Of a stretch of DNA of 33,675 nt, positions 14,844 through 23,508 are shown in pieces. Each line of letters begins with the position of its first letter. Position 1 is the first letter of the stretch. Under the pieces are notes generated by a model, which saw only the letters and a program-made list of their open reading frames with translations, had not been told where the DNA came from and ran no database searches. Source of the stretch: Lachnospiraceae bacterium (GTDB lineage Bacteria; Bacillota; Clostridia; Lachnospirales; Lachnospiraceae); contig JAIKYA010000003.1 in assembly GCA_024683645.1 (NCBI GenBank), positions 1 to 33,675 of the forward strand, in the 5' to 3' direction. The position numbers were made by a program, and so were the translations under genes.

Positions 14844-16432
14844 TGGCAACACTCAGTGAAGAAACACAAAGACGCAGAACGTTTGCGATAATATCGCATC
14901 CCGATGCAGGTAAAACGACGCTCACCGAAAAACTGCTTTTGTACGGAGGCGCCATCAATCTGGCGGGAAGCGTTAAGGGAAAGGCGACGGCGAGGCATGC
15001 CGTATCGGACTGGATGGAGATAGAGAAGGAAAGAGGTATCTCCGTCACTTCTTCGGTACTCCAGTTTGAATATGAAGGCTACTGCATTAACATACTCGAC
15101 ACACCGGGTCACCAGGATTTCTCGGAAGATACCTACAGAACGCTGATGGCGGCTGATTCGGCTGTCATGGTCATAGATGCGTCAAAGGGTGTGGAGCCGC
15201 AGACAAGGAAACTCTTCAAGGTCTGCGCGATGAGAGGGATACCCATCTTTACCTTTATAAACAAGATGGACAGGGATGCCTTGGATTCCTTTGATCTTCT
15301 GGATAACGTGGAAAAAGAACTGGGAATAGATACCGTAGCGGTAAACTGGCCCATAGGATCGGGTAAAAATTTTAAAGGCGTTTATGATATAAAAGCCGGA
15401 GAACTGCTTGCTTTCTCGGACACTGAGAAGGGTACAAAGGAAGGCGTGACTACGGCTATTTCCGATCTTTCGGCGATAAAAGACTATGTGGGCGCGGATG
15501 CGTTCGAAAAGTTTGAGGAGGAGCTGGAACTGCTCAGTGCAGGCGCGGATTTTGATCTGCAGGCGGTGCGTGACGGAAAGCTGACTCCCGTTTTCTTCGG
15601 CTCGGCCCTTACCAATTTCGGCGTGCAGTATTTCCTTGAGAACTACCTGAAGATGGCCATGGCACCTTCGGGCAGGATGAGCGGCGATGCCATAGTGGAT
15701 CCCGCGGGACGCGGATTTTCCGCTTTTGTATTTAAGATCCAGGCCAATATGAACAAGGCTCACAGGGACCGTATCGCATTTATGAGGATATGTTCGGGTG
15801 AGTTCGATGCGCAGATGAACGTAAAACATGTACAGGGCGGGCGCAGCATGAGGCTGCAGCAGCCCCAGCAGATAATGGCGGATGAGAGAAAGATACTGGA
15901 TAAGGCTTATCCCGGAGATATTATCGGCGTCTTCGATCCGGGCAATTTCTCCATAGGCGATACCGTGTGTGACCCGAAGGAAGATATCTGCTATGAGGGC
16001 ATACCTACTTTCGCGCCGGAGCATTTTGCGAGAGTGAGACAGGTGGATACCATGAAGCGCAAGCAGTTTGTGAAGGGCGTGGAGCAGATAGCGCAGGAAG
16101 GTGCTATACAGATCTTCCGCGAGATCGCTTCGGGTATGGAAGAGATAATCGTCGGCGTTGTAGGCGTGCTTCAGTTTGAAGTGCTGAAATACAGACTTGA
16201 AAACGAATACAATGTGGATATACGCCTGGATATGCTCCCCTATGAGCATATACGCTGGGTGGTTAATAAGAACGAGGTTGATATCATGAAGCTTTCCGGT
16301 ACATCGGATATGAAGAAGGTCCAGGATATGAAAGGCAATCCCCTGCTTCTGTTTGTTAATGCCTGGAGCGTGGGTATGACCGAGGAGAGGAATCCGGGAC
16401 TTAAACTCAGTGAATTCGGTAAAGACTGGTAA
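14843..16432 (+). CDS. prfC: Peptide chain release factor 3
   Basis: RF3 is a translational GTPase that recycles RF1/RF2 from the ribosome after termination. The 529-residue product has G1 SHPDAGKT (18-25), the switch region RGISVTSSVLQFEY, G3 DTPGHQDFSEDTYRTL and G4 NKMDRDA. A domain II includes FKIQANMNKAHRDRIAFMRI, and the RF3-specific C-terminal domain follows. EF-G is excluded by length, by the SHPDAGKTTLTEKLLLYGGAI start and by the missing domains IV and V. Coupled to deoB through TAATG. The next gene begins inside its 3' end. Confidence 0.96.
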   Translation: MATLSEETQRRRTFAIISHPDAGKTTLTEKLLLYGGAINLAGSVKGKATARHAVSDWMEIEKERGISVTSSVLQFEYEGYCINILDTPGHQDFSEDTYRTLMAADSAVMVIDASKGVEPQTRKLFKVCAMRGIPIFTFINKMDRDALDSFDLLDNVEKELGIDTVAVNWPIGSGKNFKGVYDIKAGELLAFSDTEKGTKEGVTTAISDLSAIKDYVGADAFEKFEEELELLSAGADFDLQAVRDGKLTPVFFGSALTNFGVQYFLENYLKMAMAPSGRMSGDAIVDPAGRGFSAFVFKIQANMNKAHRDRIAFMRICSGEFDAQMNVKHVQGGRSMRLQQPQQIMADERKILDKAYPGDIIGVFDPGNFSIGDTVCDPKEDICYEGIPTFAPEHFARVRQVDTMKRKQFVKGVEQIAQEGAIQIFREIASGMEEIIVGVVGVLQFEVLKYRLENEYNVDIRLDMLPYEHIRWVVNKNEVDIMKLSGTSDMKKVQDMKGNPLLLFVNAWSVGMTEERNPGLKLSEFGKDW

Positions 16433-17663
16433 TCTGAGAAAAAGAAGCAAGGCGGCTGCTGCGCTCTGCCTGTTCTTTTTGTATGCTCTGACAGCCTGCG
16501 GCAGGGTGAAGACGGTCTCTGCCGGCAAGCCTGTGATGAGCGCACTTACGGGGTATGAGGAACCTGTTGCAGAGGAAGAGAAAGGTTCCCACAGTTTTGA
16601 CGTGCGGAAGTTTTCGGAAGACCGTCTGGCGGCAGGCGTTACCGATGAAGCTGTCGAAGAACTGCTGGGTGAGCAGAAGGGACGTTTTTTCTACGAACAC
16701 TGTGATGAAAGTATAAAGAAGATCTATGCGGAGATACTGCTGATACTCAATGCCCATGCCGAAGATATACAGGTCAGTGCAAAGGATGAAGACGAGATAG
16801 CTACGGCGTTCAAATGCGTATTTCAGGATCATCCGGAGATCTTCTGGATATCGGGTTATTCCTACTGCAGATATTCAACCCTCGGAAAAGAATACTATAC
16901 TTTTACCGGTAAATACACGCATTCCGAGGCGGAATGCAAAAGCTTAAAGAGCAGGATCAGCAGCTATATCACCGGTTTCAAGCAGGGGATCAGGAGCGGT
17001 ATGAGCGATTACGAAAAAGAGAAATACGCCTATGAGTACATCGCAAAGCACACCGAGTACGATGCCGAAGCGGAAGACAACCAGAGTATCCTGTCGGTTT
17101 TTCTGCACGGTAAAAGTGTCTGCCAGGGTTATGCAAAGGCCTTCCAGTACCTGCTGCAGTCCGTGGATGTTCCCTGCGCCATGGTCGTAGGCGAAGTCTA
17201 TAACGGAGACGGGCATGCCTGGAACATGGTCTACCTGGACGGCAATTATTACCATGTGGACGTGACCTGGGGAGACAGCGCGCTGTCACAGAGCGGCACT
17301 CCCGATAAGGATGATGTAAATTACGCATATCTTAACGTGACCAGCCAGGAAATGGCACTCACCAGAAAAGAAGACAATATACTGGCGCTTCCTTACTGCG
17401 TTGCCACCGAGGACAATTACTACGTTAAGGAAAAACAGCTCTTTTCAAGCATCGATCATGCAAAGCTGGTGGAGCTGTTCACCAAGGCCTCGGTCCGCAG
17501 TGAGAACAGTGTCACTCTAAAATGCACATCCCGTGAAGCCTTCGACAAAATCTATACAGAACTTGTCGATGAACACGGCATAGACCAGTATATGCCCGAA
17601 GGTCTCAGCAGCTACGGTATTACCCGTGACGAAGGCATGCTGGTCATGACTTTTAAATTCTGA
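16410..17663 (+). CDS. Transglutaminase-like domain lipoprotein
   Basis: The GTG start at 16410 overlaps prfC by 23 nt; I see no later ATG that keeps the signal peptide, and the SD is weak. The 417-residue product opens with a basic n-region (NLRKRSK), a hydrophobic stretch (AAAALCLFFLYA) and lipobox LTAC (Cys30), so it is probably a surface lipoprotein processed by Lgt. A transglutaminase-like core shows the papain-type triad: Cys238 in SVCQGYA, His269 in GHAWN and Asp284 in HVDVTWGD. Such domains act as proteases or amidases, or bind peptides in the envelope. The substrate is unknown. Residues 295-417 form a less conserved C-terminal part. Confidence 0.85.
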   Translation: MNSVKTGNLRKRSKAAAALCLFFLYALTACGRVKTVSAGKPVMSALTGYEEPVAEEEKGSHSFDVRKFSEDRLAAGVTDEAVEELLGEQKGRFFYEHCDESIKKIYAEILLILNAHAEDIQVSAKDEDEIATAFKCVFQDHPEIFWISGYSYCRYSTLGKEYYTFTGKYTHSEAECKSLKSRISSYITGFKQGIRSGMSDYEKEKYAYEYIAKHTEYDAEAEDNQSILSVFLHGKSVCQGYAKAFQYLLQSVDVPCAMVVGEVYNGDGHAWNMVYLDGNYYHVDVTWGDSALSQSGTPDKDDVNYAYLNVTSQEMALTRKEDNILALPYCVATEDNYYVKEKQLFSSIDHAKLVELFTKASVRSENSVTLKCTSREAFDKIYTELVDEHGIDQYMPEGLSSYGITRDEGMLVMTFKF

Positions 17664-17725
17664 AATACGTAAGATCAAAGATACAGCCGGGGGATGGTGC
17701 TTCAAAAGAAAAGGAGGAAGGTTTT

Positions 17726-18355
17726 ATGAATGAGAACATTATCAAACGCAATGAGCTGCTGGCACAGAAGGTGATAAAAGGACTGGAATCGAGGAATATG
17801 TCCGGATACTATGCGAAGGATAAGGAGGAGGCGCTGAAGGCGGCGCTTGAGCTTATACCTGAGGGGAGCAGTGTGACCATGGGCGGCTGCATGAGTGCGC
17901 ATGAGATAGGGCTGGTGGAAACACTGAAAATGGGAGATTATAACTTTATCGACAGGGATGCGACGGAGGATAAACGTGCGGCGATGCTGGCGGCTTATGA
18001 TGCGGATGTATTTCTTTCGAGTGCAAACGCCATGACGGATGACGGCGTGCTGGTGAACATCGACGGGAATTCCAACCGTGTGTCCGCGATAGCGCAGGGT
18101 CCGAAGAAGGTGGTGTTCATAGTGGGCATGAACAAGGTGTGCAGTGATACGGATGCGGCCATGAAGCGGGCAAGGAACGTGGCGGCGCCGATAAATGCAC
18201 AGCGCTTCGGGCTGTCCACACCCTGTGCGAAGACAGGGGCGTGCATGAACTGCAAGTCGCCGGATACGATATGCTGCCAGTTTCTGATCACAAGGTTTTC
18301 AAGACATAAAGACAGGATACATGTGGTACTGGTAGGTGAGGATCTGGGGTTTTAA
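17726..18355 (+). CDS. LUD-domain protein (lactate-utilisation/YkgG family)
   Basis: The 209-residue protein matches the LUD domain (DUF162, LutC/YkgG-like): GSSVTMGGCMSAHEIGL, DVFLSSANAMTDDGVLVNIDG, NRVSAIAQGPKKVVFIVGMNK. The C-terminal Cys cluster CAKTGACMNC followed by ICC suggests metal or Fe-S binding. In lactate-utilisation operons LutC works with the Fe-S proteins LutA and LutB; neither is here, so the gene stands alone and its substrate is unknown. The RBS AAGGAGGAAGG before ATG 17726 is excellent. No terminator or promoter is clear in the 62 bp upstream. Confidence 0.88.
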   Translation: MNENIIKRNELLAQKVIKGLESRNMSGYYAKDKEEALKAALELIPEGSSVTMGGCMSAHEIGLVETLKMGDYNFIDRDATEDKRAAMLAAYDADVFLSSANAMTDDGVLVNIDGNSNRVSAIAQGPKKVVFIVGMNKVCSDTDAAMKRARNVAAPINAQRFGLSTPCAKTGACMNCKSPDTICCQFLITRFSRHKDRIHVVLVGEDLGF

Positions 18356-18399
18356 GATCCGGGGAGTCCGGCCGGAAAACAGTCCATTGTATATTGTGG

Positions 18400-18428
18400 T
18401 TGAAATACAAAGGGCATTTTGTTATAAT
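18400..18428 (+). promoter_or_regulatory. Strong sigma-A-type promoter for the asp23-nusB-xseA block
   Basis: TTGAAA (18400-18405), exact 17-bp spacer, consensus TATAAT (18423-18428). The predicted start near 18435 gives a leader of about 68 nt. Confidence 0.85.
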
Positions 18429-18434
18429 ATGCAG

Positions 18435-18453
18435 GCGGATGCGAAGCGTCCGC
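18435..18453 (+). other. 5'-terminal stem-loop in the asp23 leader
   Basis: GCGGATGC (18435-18442) pairs with GCGTCCGC (18446-18453) with a GAA loop and one G-U pair. It sits at or next to the predicted 5' end, where a stem can protect mRNA from decay. Confidence 0.55.
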
Positions 18454-18502
18454 AGCTATAAGATCATGAAGATGTGCATTCTTAAATGACAAGGAGTAAA
18501 GA

Positions 18503-18880
18503 ATGGAGACAAATAATATCACATTGAATGCCCAGGGTGAGGGCGTGGGGACCGTACAGATAGCGGATGATGTTGTTGCCATGATAGCTGCGCTTGCCGC
18601 TGCGGAGGTGGAAGGCGTAAAAGCAATGGCAGGTACGCTCAGCAATGAGATGATGAGCAAGGTGTCTACGAGAAAGCTTACCAGGGGTGTGAGAGTGCTC
18701 ATCGAGGAGCATGAAGTGGCGATAGGCATAGCCATTACCCTCGAGTACGGCTTCAATATTCCCGAGACCTGCAGGCAGGTACAGGAGAAGGTCAAGAATG
18801 CGGTTGAGACCATGACGGGACTTTCTGTTTCCAATGTCAATATAAAGATCGTTTCGGTGAATATGCCGAAGAACAGATAA
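18503..18880 (+). CDS. Asp23/Gls24 family envelope stress protein
   Basis: A 125-residue Asp23/Gls24 domain protein: [24 protein letters not shown] at the start (conserved I-x-x-D-V pattern), a central V-R-V-x-I-x-x-x-E-V-A-I-x-I segment, then [24 protein letters not shown]. Family members are small cytoplasmic or membrane-tethered proteins linked to alkaline or envelope stress in Firmicutes. The exact biochemical role is unknown. In Clostridia the gene commonly precedes nusB, as here. RBS AAGGAG lies 8 nt before ATG 18503. The stop overlaps nusB (TAATG). Confidence 0.93.
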   Translation: METNNITLNAQGEGVGTVQIADDVVAMIAALAAAEVEGVKAMAGTLSNEMMSKVSTRKLTRGVRVLIEEHEVAIGIAITLEYGFNIPETCRQVQEKVKNAVETMTGLSVSNVNIKIVSVNMPKNR

Positions 18881-19308
18881 TGAGCAGACATACTTTACGT
18901 GAAAAACTTTTTCTGCTCCTTTTCAGGACGGAATTCCATGACAGGGAAGATATGGATGGACAGATCGTCCATTTCTTTGAGGAGTTCGCAAAGGAGCGCG
19001 GGATGGAGACCGGGGACGATCCGTCGGCCGGAGAGCTTAAGGAGCGTTTCAATGATCTGTGCGATCATCTGGAGGAGATAGACAAAAAACTTGATGAGCG
19101 CATATCCGGCTGGACCACCAACCGTATAGGCAAGGTGGAACTTACCATACTCCGTATCGCCGTATATGAGATGTGTTATGACGGGCTCATATCCGATGCC
19201 ATTGCCATAAATGAGGCAGTGGAGCTGGCTAAGAAGTACGGTCAGGAGAAGTCCGGAGAATTCATCAACGGAGTACTGGCGAAGTTTGCGGACGGTACCC
19301 GGGATTAA
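18880..19308 (+). CDS. nusB: Transcription antitermination factor NusB
   Basis: NusB pairs with NusE (ribosomal protein S10) on boxA RNA and supports rRNA antitermination. The 142-residue, all-helical product starts with [14 protein letters not shown], a variant of the R-x-x-A-x-x-x-L-Y NusB opening with Glu-Lys at the usual Ala region. It ends with the highly conserved [27 protein letters not shown] and FINGVLAK. It overlaps asp23 by one base, and xseA begins 5 bp later. The C-terminal half makes the family call firm; the N-terminal half has diverged. Confidence 0.95.
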   Translation: MSRHTLREKLFLLLFRTEFHDREDMDGQIVHFFEEFAKERGMETGDDPSAGELKERFNDLCDHLEEIDKKLDERISGWTTNRIGKVELTILRIAVYEMCYDGLISDAIAINEAVELAKKYGQEKSGEFINGVLAKFADGTRD

Positions 19309-19313
19309 AGCAA

Positions 19314-20534
19314 GTGCAAAAAGAACATATATATTCTGTATCACAGGTCAATTCCTATATCGGGAAGATGTTTGCCCAGGACTATATGCTAAAGAGCGTT
19401 TCGGTCAGGGGCGAGATCAGCAATCTCAAAAAACACGGTTCGGGGCATATTTATTTTTCCCTTAAGGATGAGGGAGCGCTGATTGCCTGCGTTATGTTTG
19501 CGGGCAATGCAAAGAATCTGAAGCTTGAACTCGAAGAGGGGATGGAGGCGGTATGCGCCGGCTCCGTGGAAGTATATCAGAAAGACGGAAGGTATCAGCT
19601 TTACGTCAGGGATATAAAGAAAGAGGGCAGGGGCAGCCTGGCCGAAGAATTCGAAAAACTGAAGGAAAAGCTGGCAGAGATGGGGCTATTTGCGCCGGAA
19701 TATAAAGTGCCGCTGCCGAAACATCCGAAAACAGTCGGGATAGTTACCGCACCGACAGGGGCAGCTGTCAGGGATATAATACAGATCTCAAAAAGAAGGG
19801 ATCCGTATGTGCAGCTGATACTGTACCCTGCGCTGGTACAGGGTGAGTCGGCACCGGAGAGCATAACAGCCGGGATAAAAGCTCTTGAGAAATACGGAGT
19901 TGATGTTATGATAGTCGGAAGGGGCGGAGGTTCCATGGAGGATCTCTGGGCCTTTAACGACGAGAGGGTGGCACAGGCGATATTTGACTGCAGCATACCC
20001 GTAATATCCGCAGTCGGACATGAGACCGATTTTACCATAGCGGATTTTGTAGCGGATCTGCGCGCACCCACCCCGTCAGCGGCAGCAGAGCTGGCGGTCG
20101 ACAGGGTAGCGGATATCATAGAGCATCTGGATGAACTGGAGCGCAGGCTTAAGAGAAACATGCAGCAGATACTCGCAGACAGACGCAGACGGAGTGTATA
20201 TTACGAGAATATCCTTGCTAAACTGAGTCCGGAAGGCCGGATCAGGGCATGCAGGGAGAGGGCGGCCATAAACCTGGACAGGCTCGATCGTAATATGAAT
20301 ATGAAGCTGACCGCGGCCAGACACAGATACGCGGTACTGCTGGAGAAGATGAGATATATTTCGCCGCTGAAAAGACTGGGAGGCGGTTATGTATATGCTT
20401 CGGGAGAAGACGGAAAGGGACTGGTCAGTGCAGCTGAGCTTTCAAAAGGAGACAGCATAAGGCTGCGCTTTAGGGACGGAGTGGTTAAGGCTGAGGTTAA
20501 GGAGAGCATTTCGGAGGAGATGACGGATGGCTGA
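19314..20534 (+). CDS. xseA: Exodeoxyribonuclease VII large subunit
   Basis: XseA with XseB makes exonuclease VII, which degrades single-stranded DNA to oligonucleotides. The 406-residue protein has an N-terminal OB-fold (YSVSQVNSYIGKMF to VSVRGEISNLKKHGSGHIYFSLKDE) and the catalytic core KTVGIVTAPTGAAVRDI. GRGGGSMEDLWAFND and GHETDFTIADFVADLRAPTP follow, then a long helical C-terminal region for XseB binding. The start is GTG 19314, which gives the usual N-terminus, although the SD is weak. It overlaps xseB by 8 bp. Confidence 0.97.
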   Translation: MQKEHIYSVSQVNSYIGKMFAQDYMLKSVSVRGEISNLKKHGSGHIYFSLKDEGALIACVMFAGNAKNLKLELEEGMEAVCAGSVEVYQKDGRYQLYVRDIKKEGRGSLAEEFEKLKEKLAEMGLFAPEYKVPLPKHPKTVGIVTAPTGAAVRDIIQISKRRDPYVQLILYPALVQGESAPESITAGIKALEKYGVDVMIVGRGGGSMEDLWAFNDERVAQAIFDCSIPVISAVGHETDFTIADFVADLRAPTPSAAAELAVDRVADIIEHLDELERRLKRNMQQILADRRRRSVYYENILAKLSPEGRIRACRERAAINLDRLDRNMNMKLTAARHRYAVLLEKMRYISPLKRLGGGYVYASGEDGKGLVSAAELSKGDSIRLRFRDGVVKAEVKESISEEMTDG

Positions 20535-20745
20535 AAAAGAGGAAAACAGGCAGGGGCTTGAAGAAAGCTTCAAAAAGCTTGAAGAGATGATAAAGGAAAT
20601 GGAAAAGGAAGACATACCGCTTGAAGAGTCTTTTAAGCTTTACAGTGAAGGCATGAGTCTTCTGAAGCACTGCAATGAAGAGATCGACAGGGTAGAGAAG
20701 AAGGTCTTGAGTCTGAATGACAAAGGAGAGACGGATGAATTTTAA
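20527..20745 (+). CDS. xseB: Exodeoxyribonuclease VII small subunit
   Basis: The 72-residue product is the small helical subunit of exonuclease VII. It has the typical pattern LEESFKKLEEMIKEMEKEDIPLEESFKLYSEGM, which forms a helical hairpin, followed by a short hydrophilic end. It overlaps xseA (8 bp) and ispA (11 bp), with SD GGAGATGACGG upstream inside xseA. The location between xseA and a polyprenyl synthase is conserved in many bacteria and supports the call despite the small size. Confidence 0.95.
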   Translation: MAEKEENRQGLEESFKKLEEMIKEMEKEDIPLEESFKLYSEGMSLLKHCNEEIDRVEKKVLSLNDKGETDEF

Positions 20746-21646
20746 GGAAGAGCTTAAGGAATATACCTCCTATGCGGAGGCTGTACTGAAGAGCTATATG
20801 CCGGAATGCACAGGCTATCAGAAGACAGTGCTGGATGCTATGAATTACAGTGTTAATGCGGGCGGGAAGAGGCTGCGTCCCATAATGCTGTGCGCCGCAT
20901 ATAAGATGTTCGGCGGCGGGGGAACTATCGTAGAGCCTTTTATGGCGGCCATAGAGATGATACATTCATACTCGCTGATACATGACGACATGCCAGAGCT
21001 TGATAACGATTCGCTGAGAAGAGGGATGCCCACGACTCATGTGAGATACGGCGCCGATCAGGCGCTTCTGGCAGGTGACGGGCTGTTAAACCTTGCATAC
21101 GAGACAGCTCTGAAGAGCTTTGACATAGCCAGGGGAGCTGACAGGGAGAGATGCATAGCGGCGGTGAGAGTGCTGGCAAACAACGCAGGGATTTACGGAA
21201 TGGTAGGCGGGCAGTGCCTTGATGTGGAAGCCGATAAAAAGAGAAGGGATCTCACGGAAGAAGAGATACTCTTTGTATATGAGAATAAGACTGCGGCGCT
21301 CATAGAGGCGGCGTTAAAGACAGGAGCCATACTTGGCGGAGCGGATGACCGGCAGACGGCTACCATGGAAAAGGCCGGAAGTGCTCTGGGTATAGCTTTC
21401 CAGCTGCAGGATGATATACTGGATGTGTACGGCTCGGAAAAGGAACTGGGTAAGCCCATAGGTTCCGATGAGCGCAACGGGAAGAAGACCTATCTGTCCT
21501 ATCTGGGAATAGAAAAGGCGGAAAAAGAACAGGAGCGGCTGAGCCTTGAGGCTTCGGCCATGATAGAGGAAATGAGCGGCGAAGGAAACGAAGCGGGCGC
21601 CTTTCTGAAAGAGCTGTTTGAGGTGCTGGTAAAAAGGAAACGGTAA
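20735..21646 (+). CDS. ispA: Short-chain polyprenyl (farnesyl) diphosphate synthase
   Basis: This condenses isopentenyl diphosphate with allylic diphosphates, most likely to farnesyl diphosphate, the precursor of undecaprenyl phosphate. ATG 20735 has AAAGGAG upstream and gives 303 residues; ATG 20717 would add six residues containing that SD. Motifs: GKRLRP (44-49), the first Asp motif DDMPELD (84-90, the D-D-x4-D form of bacterial FPP synthases), GGQCLD, and the second Asp motif QLQDDILDVYG. Chain length is inferred from the first motif. A geranylgeranyl product is possible. It works with Dxs, encoded next. Confidence 0.94.
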   Translation: MNFKEELKEYTSYAEAVLKSYMPECTGYQKTVLDAMNYSVNAGGKRLRPIMLCAAYKMFGGGGTIVEPFMAAIEMIHSYSLIHDDMPELDNDSLRRGMPTTHVRYGADQALLAGDGLLNLAYETALKSFDIARGADRERCIAAVRVLANNAGIYGMVGGQCLDVEADKKRRDLTEEEILFVYENKTAALIEAALKTGAILGGADDRQTATMEKAGSALGIAFQLQDDILDVYGSEKELGKPIGSDERNGKKTYLSYLGIEKAEKEQERLSLEASAMIEEMSGEGNEAGAFLKELFEVLVKRKR

Positions 21647-21648
21647 GT

Positions 21649-23508
21649 GTGATGATACTTGACAGTATAAAACAGGCCGGTGATATAAAAAAGATCGACA
21701 AGGCTGATTATCCTGTGCTTGCACAGGAGATCAGGGATTTTCTGATAAGGCATATAAGTAAGACCGGCGGACATCTGGGATCCAATCTGGGCGCGGTAGA
21801 ACTGACCATGGCCCTGCATCTGGTGCTGGATCTTCCGAAAGACAAGATAATATGGGACGTCGGACACCAGTCCTATACGCACAAACTGCTGACAGGCAGG
21901 AGAGAGGGCTTTGATACGCTCAGAAAATACGGCGGCATGAGCGGCTTCCCCAAAAGGAAGGAGAGCGACTGCGATGCTTTTGATACGGGCCATTCATCAA
22001 CCTCCATCTCAGCGGGACTGGGAATGGTATGCGCCAGGGACTTAAAAGAGAGTGATGAGACAATCGTTTCCGTGATAGGTGACGGTGCCCTGACCGGCGG
22101 CATGGCTTTTGAAGCACTGAACAACGCCGGAAAGCTGGAGACTAATTTCATCATCGTTCTGAACGATAATAATATGTCCATAGCGGAAAATGTGGGCGGA
22201 CTCTCCAATTACTTAAACGGTATAAGGACCGCGGAACCCTATCTGGAACTGAAAGAGGGCATCTATAACTCGCTGATGAGAAGCGGCGGTGAAGGTCTGG
22301 TGCGTACGATACAGAAGACAAAGAGCAGTATAAAGCAGCTGGTGGTGCCCGGAATGCTTTTTGAAAACATGGGGATCACCTATCTGGGACCGGTAGACGG
22401 ACATGATGTAAATGCCGTAAAGAAGGCACTTAATGCGGCAAAGCGCGTAAAGGGTGCCGTAATGGTGCATGTGATGACCGAAAAGGGAAAAGGCTACGCA
22501 CCTGCCGAGAGGCATCCGGCCAGGTTCCACGGGGCTGAGCCTTTTGATATAGAGAGCGGTATGCCCATAAAGACCAGGGATAAGGCAAATTATACGGATA
22601 TCTTTTCGACCGTTATGTGTACTCTCGGGGAAAAGATGGAGGAAGTCGTAGCCGTAACGGCCGCCATGCCGGACGGTACGGGACTCAAACGCTTTCGCAA
22701 TATGTATCCGGACCGTTTCTTTGACGTGGGCATAGCGGAAGAACATGCGATGACTTTTGCGGCAGGACTGGCGGCAGGCGGTATGAAGCCTGTGGTAGCC
22801 ATATATTCTTCTTTCTTGCAGAGGGCGTATGATCAGATAATACATGATGTCTGCATACAGAATCTGCCCGTCACCATAGCCGTGGACAGGGCAGGGCTGG
22901 TAGGAGCGGATGGCGAGACCCATCAGGGCATATTCGACTTAAGCTATCTCTCATCCATCCCCGGACTGACCGTGATGGCTCCCAAGAACAAATGGGAGCT
23001 TGCGGATATGCTGAAATACTCCGTGAATTCAGGTATACCCTGTGCGATACGGTATCCGCGCGGCGAAGCCTATGACGGACTGAAGGAGTACAGAAGGCCA
23101 ATAGAGCACGGGAAGTGCGATCCTGTCTTTGAAGAGGATGAGATATGTCTCGTGGCTGTCGGGAGCATGGTGCAGACGGCAGTGGCGGTAAGGGATGAAC
23201 TGAAAAAGGAAGGCCATGCTTGTTCGCTTATAAATGTCAGGTTTGTACAGCCTATAGACGAAAAGCTGGCGGAGATCGCAGGAAGGCACAGGATAGTGGT
23301 AAGCATGGAGGAAAATGTGCGCAGCGGCGGTTTCGGCGAGAGATTTCTGGATATGCTTGAGGAAGCGGGATATGCGGGTAAGATAAAATATATCCACGCG
23401 GCTATACCCGATGTCTATGTCGAGCACGGGAATGTTGACATATTAAAGAAGGAAACGGGCATAGACAGGGAAAGCATACTGGCGAAGATAAGGGAGGCGC
23501 TTTCATGA
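21649..23508 (+). CDS. dxs: 1-deoxy-D-xylulose-5-phosphate synthase
   Basis: Dxs joins pyruvate and glyceraldehyde 3-phosphate with thiamine diphosphate, the entry step of the MEP isoprenoid pathway. The 619-residue protein shows GHLGSNLGAVELT, DVGHQSYTHKLLTGR (70-84), the ThDP/Mg motif GDGALTGGMAFEALNNAG (144-161) and GPVDGHD. The transketolase pyrimidine domain has FDVGIAEEHAMTFAAGLA and DRAGLVGADGETHQG. The C-terminal domain is complete. The start may be GTG 21649 or the adjacent ATG 21652. The product feeds IspA. Overlaps tlyA by 4 bp. Confidence 0.97.
   Translation: MMILDSIKQAGDIKKIDKADYPVLAQEIRDFLIRHISKTGGHLGSNLGAVELTMALHLVLDLPKDKIIWDVGHQSYTHKLLTGRREGFDTLRKYGGMSGFPKRKESDCDAFDTGHSSTSISAGLGMVCARDLKESDETIVSVIGDGALTGGMAFEALNNAGKLETNFIIVLNDNNMSIAENVGGLSNYLNGIRTAEPYLELKEGIYNSLMRSGGEGLVRTIQKTKSSIKQLVVPGMLFENMGITYLGPVDGHDVNAVKKALNAAKRVKGAVMVHVMTEKGKGYAPAERHPARFHGAEPFDIESGMPIKTRDKANYTDIFSTVMCTLGEKMEEVVAVTAAMPDGTGLKRFRNMYPDRFFDVGIAEEHAMTFAAGLAAGGMKPVVAIYSSFLQRAYDQIIHDVCIQNLPVTIAVDRAGLVGADGETHQGIFDLSYLSSIPGLTVMAPKNKWELADMLKYSVNSGIPCAIRYPRGEAYDGLKEYRRPIEHGKCDPVFEEDEICLVAVGSMVQTAVAVRDELKKEGHACSLINVRFVQPIDEKLAEIAGRHRIVVSMEENVRSGGFGERFLDMLEEAGYAGKIKYIHAAIPDVYVEHGNVDILKKETGIDRESILAKIREALS

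Noticed and set aside
15182-16528. 448-codon reading frame on the minus strand
   Set aside because: It is antisense to prfC, whose full set of G motifs is intact on the plus strand. The minus product is His/Leu-rich with no recognisable domain; it reflects codon bias of the real gene.
18356-18380. GC-rich hairpin after the LUD gene as terminator
   Set aside because: CCGG-type self-complementarity exists but no T-run follows, so I do not call a terminator.
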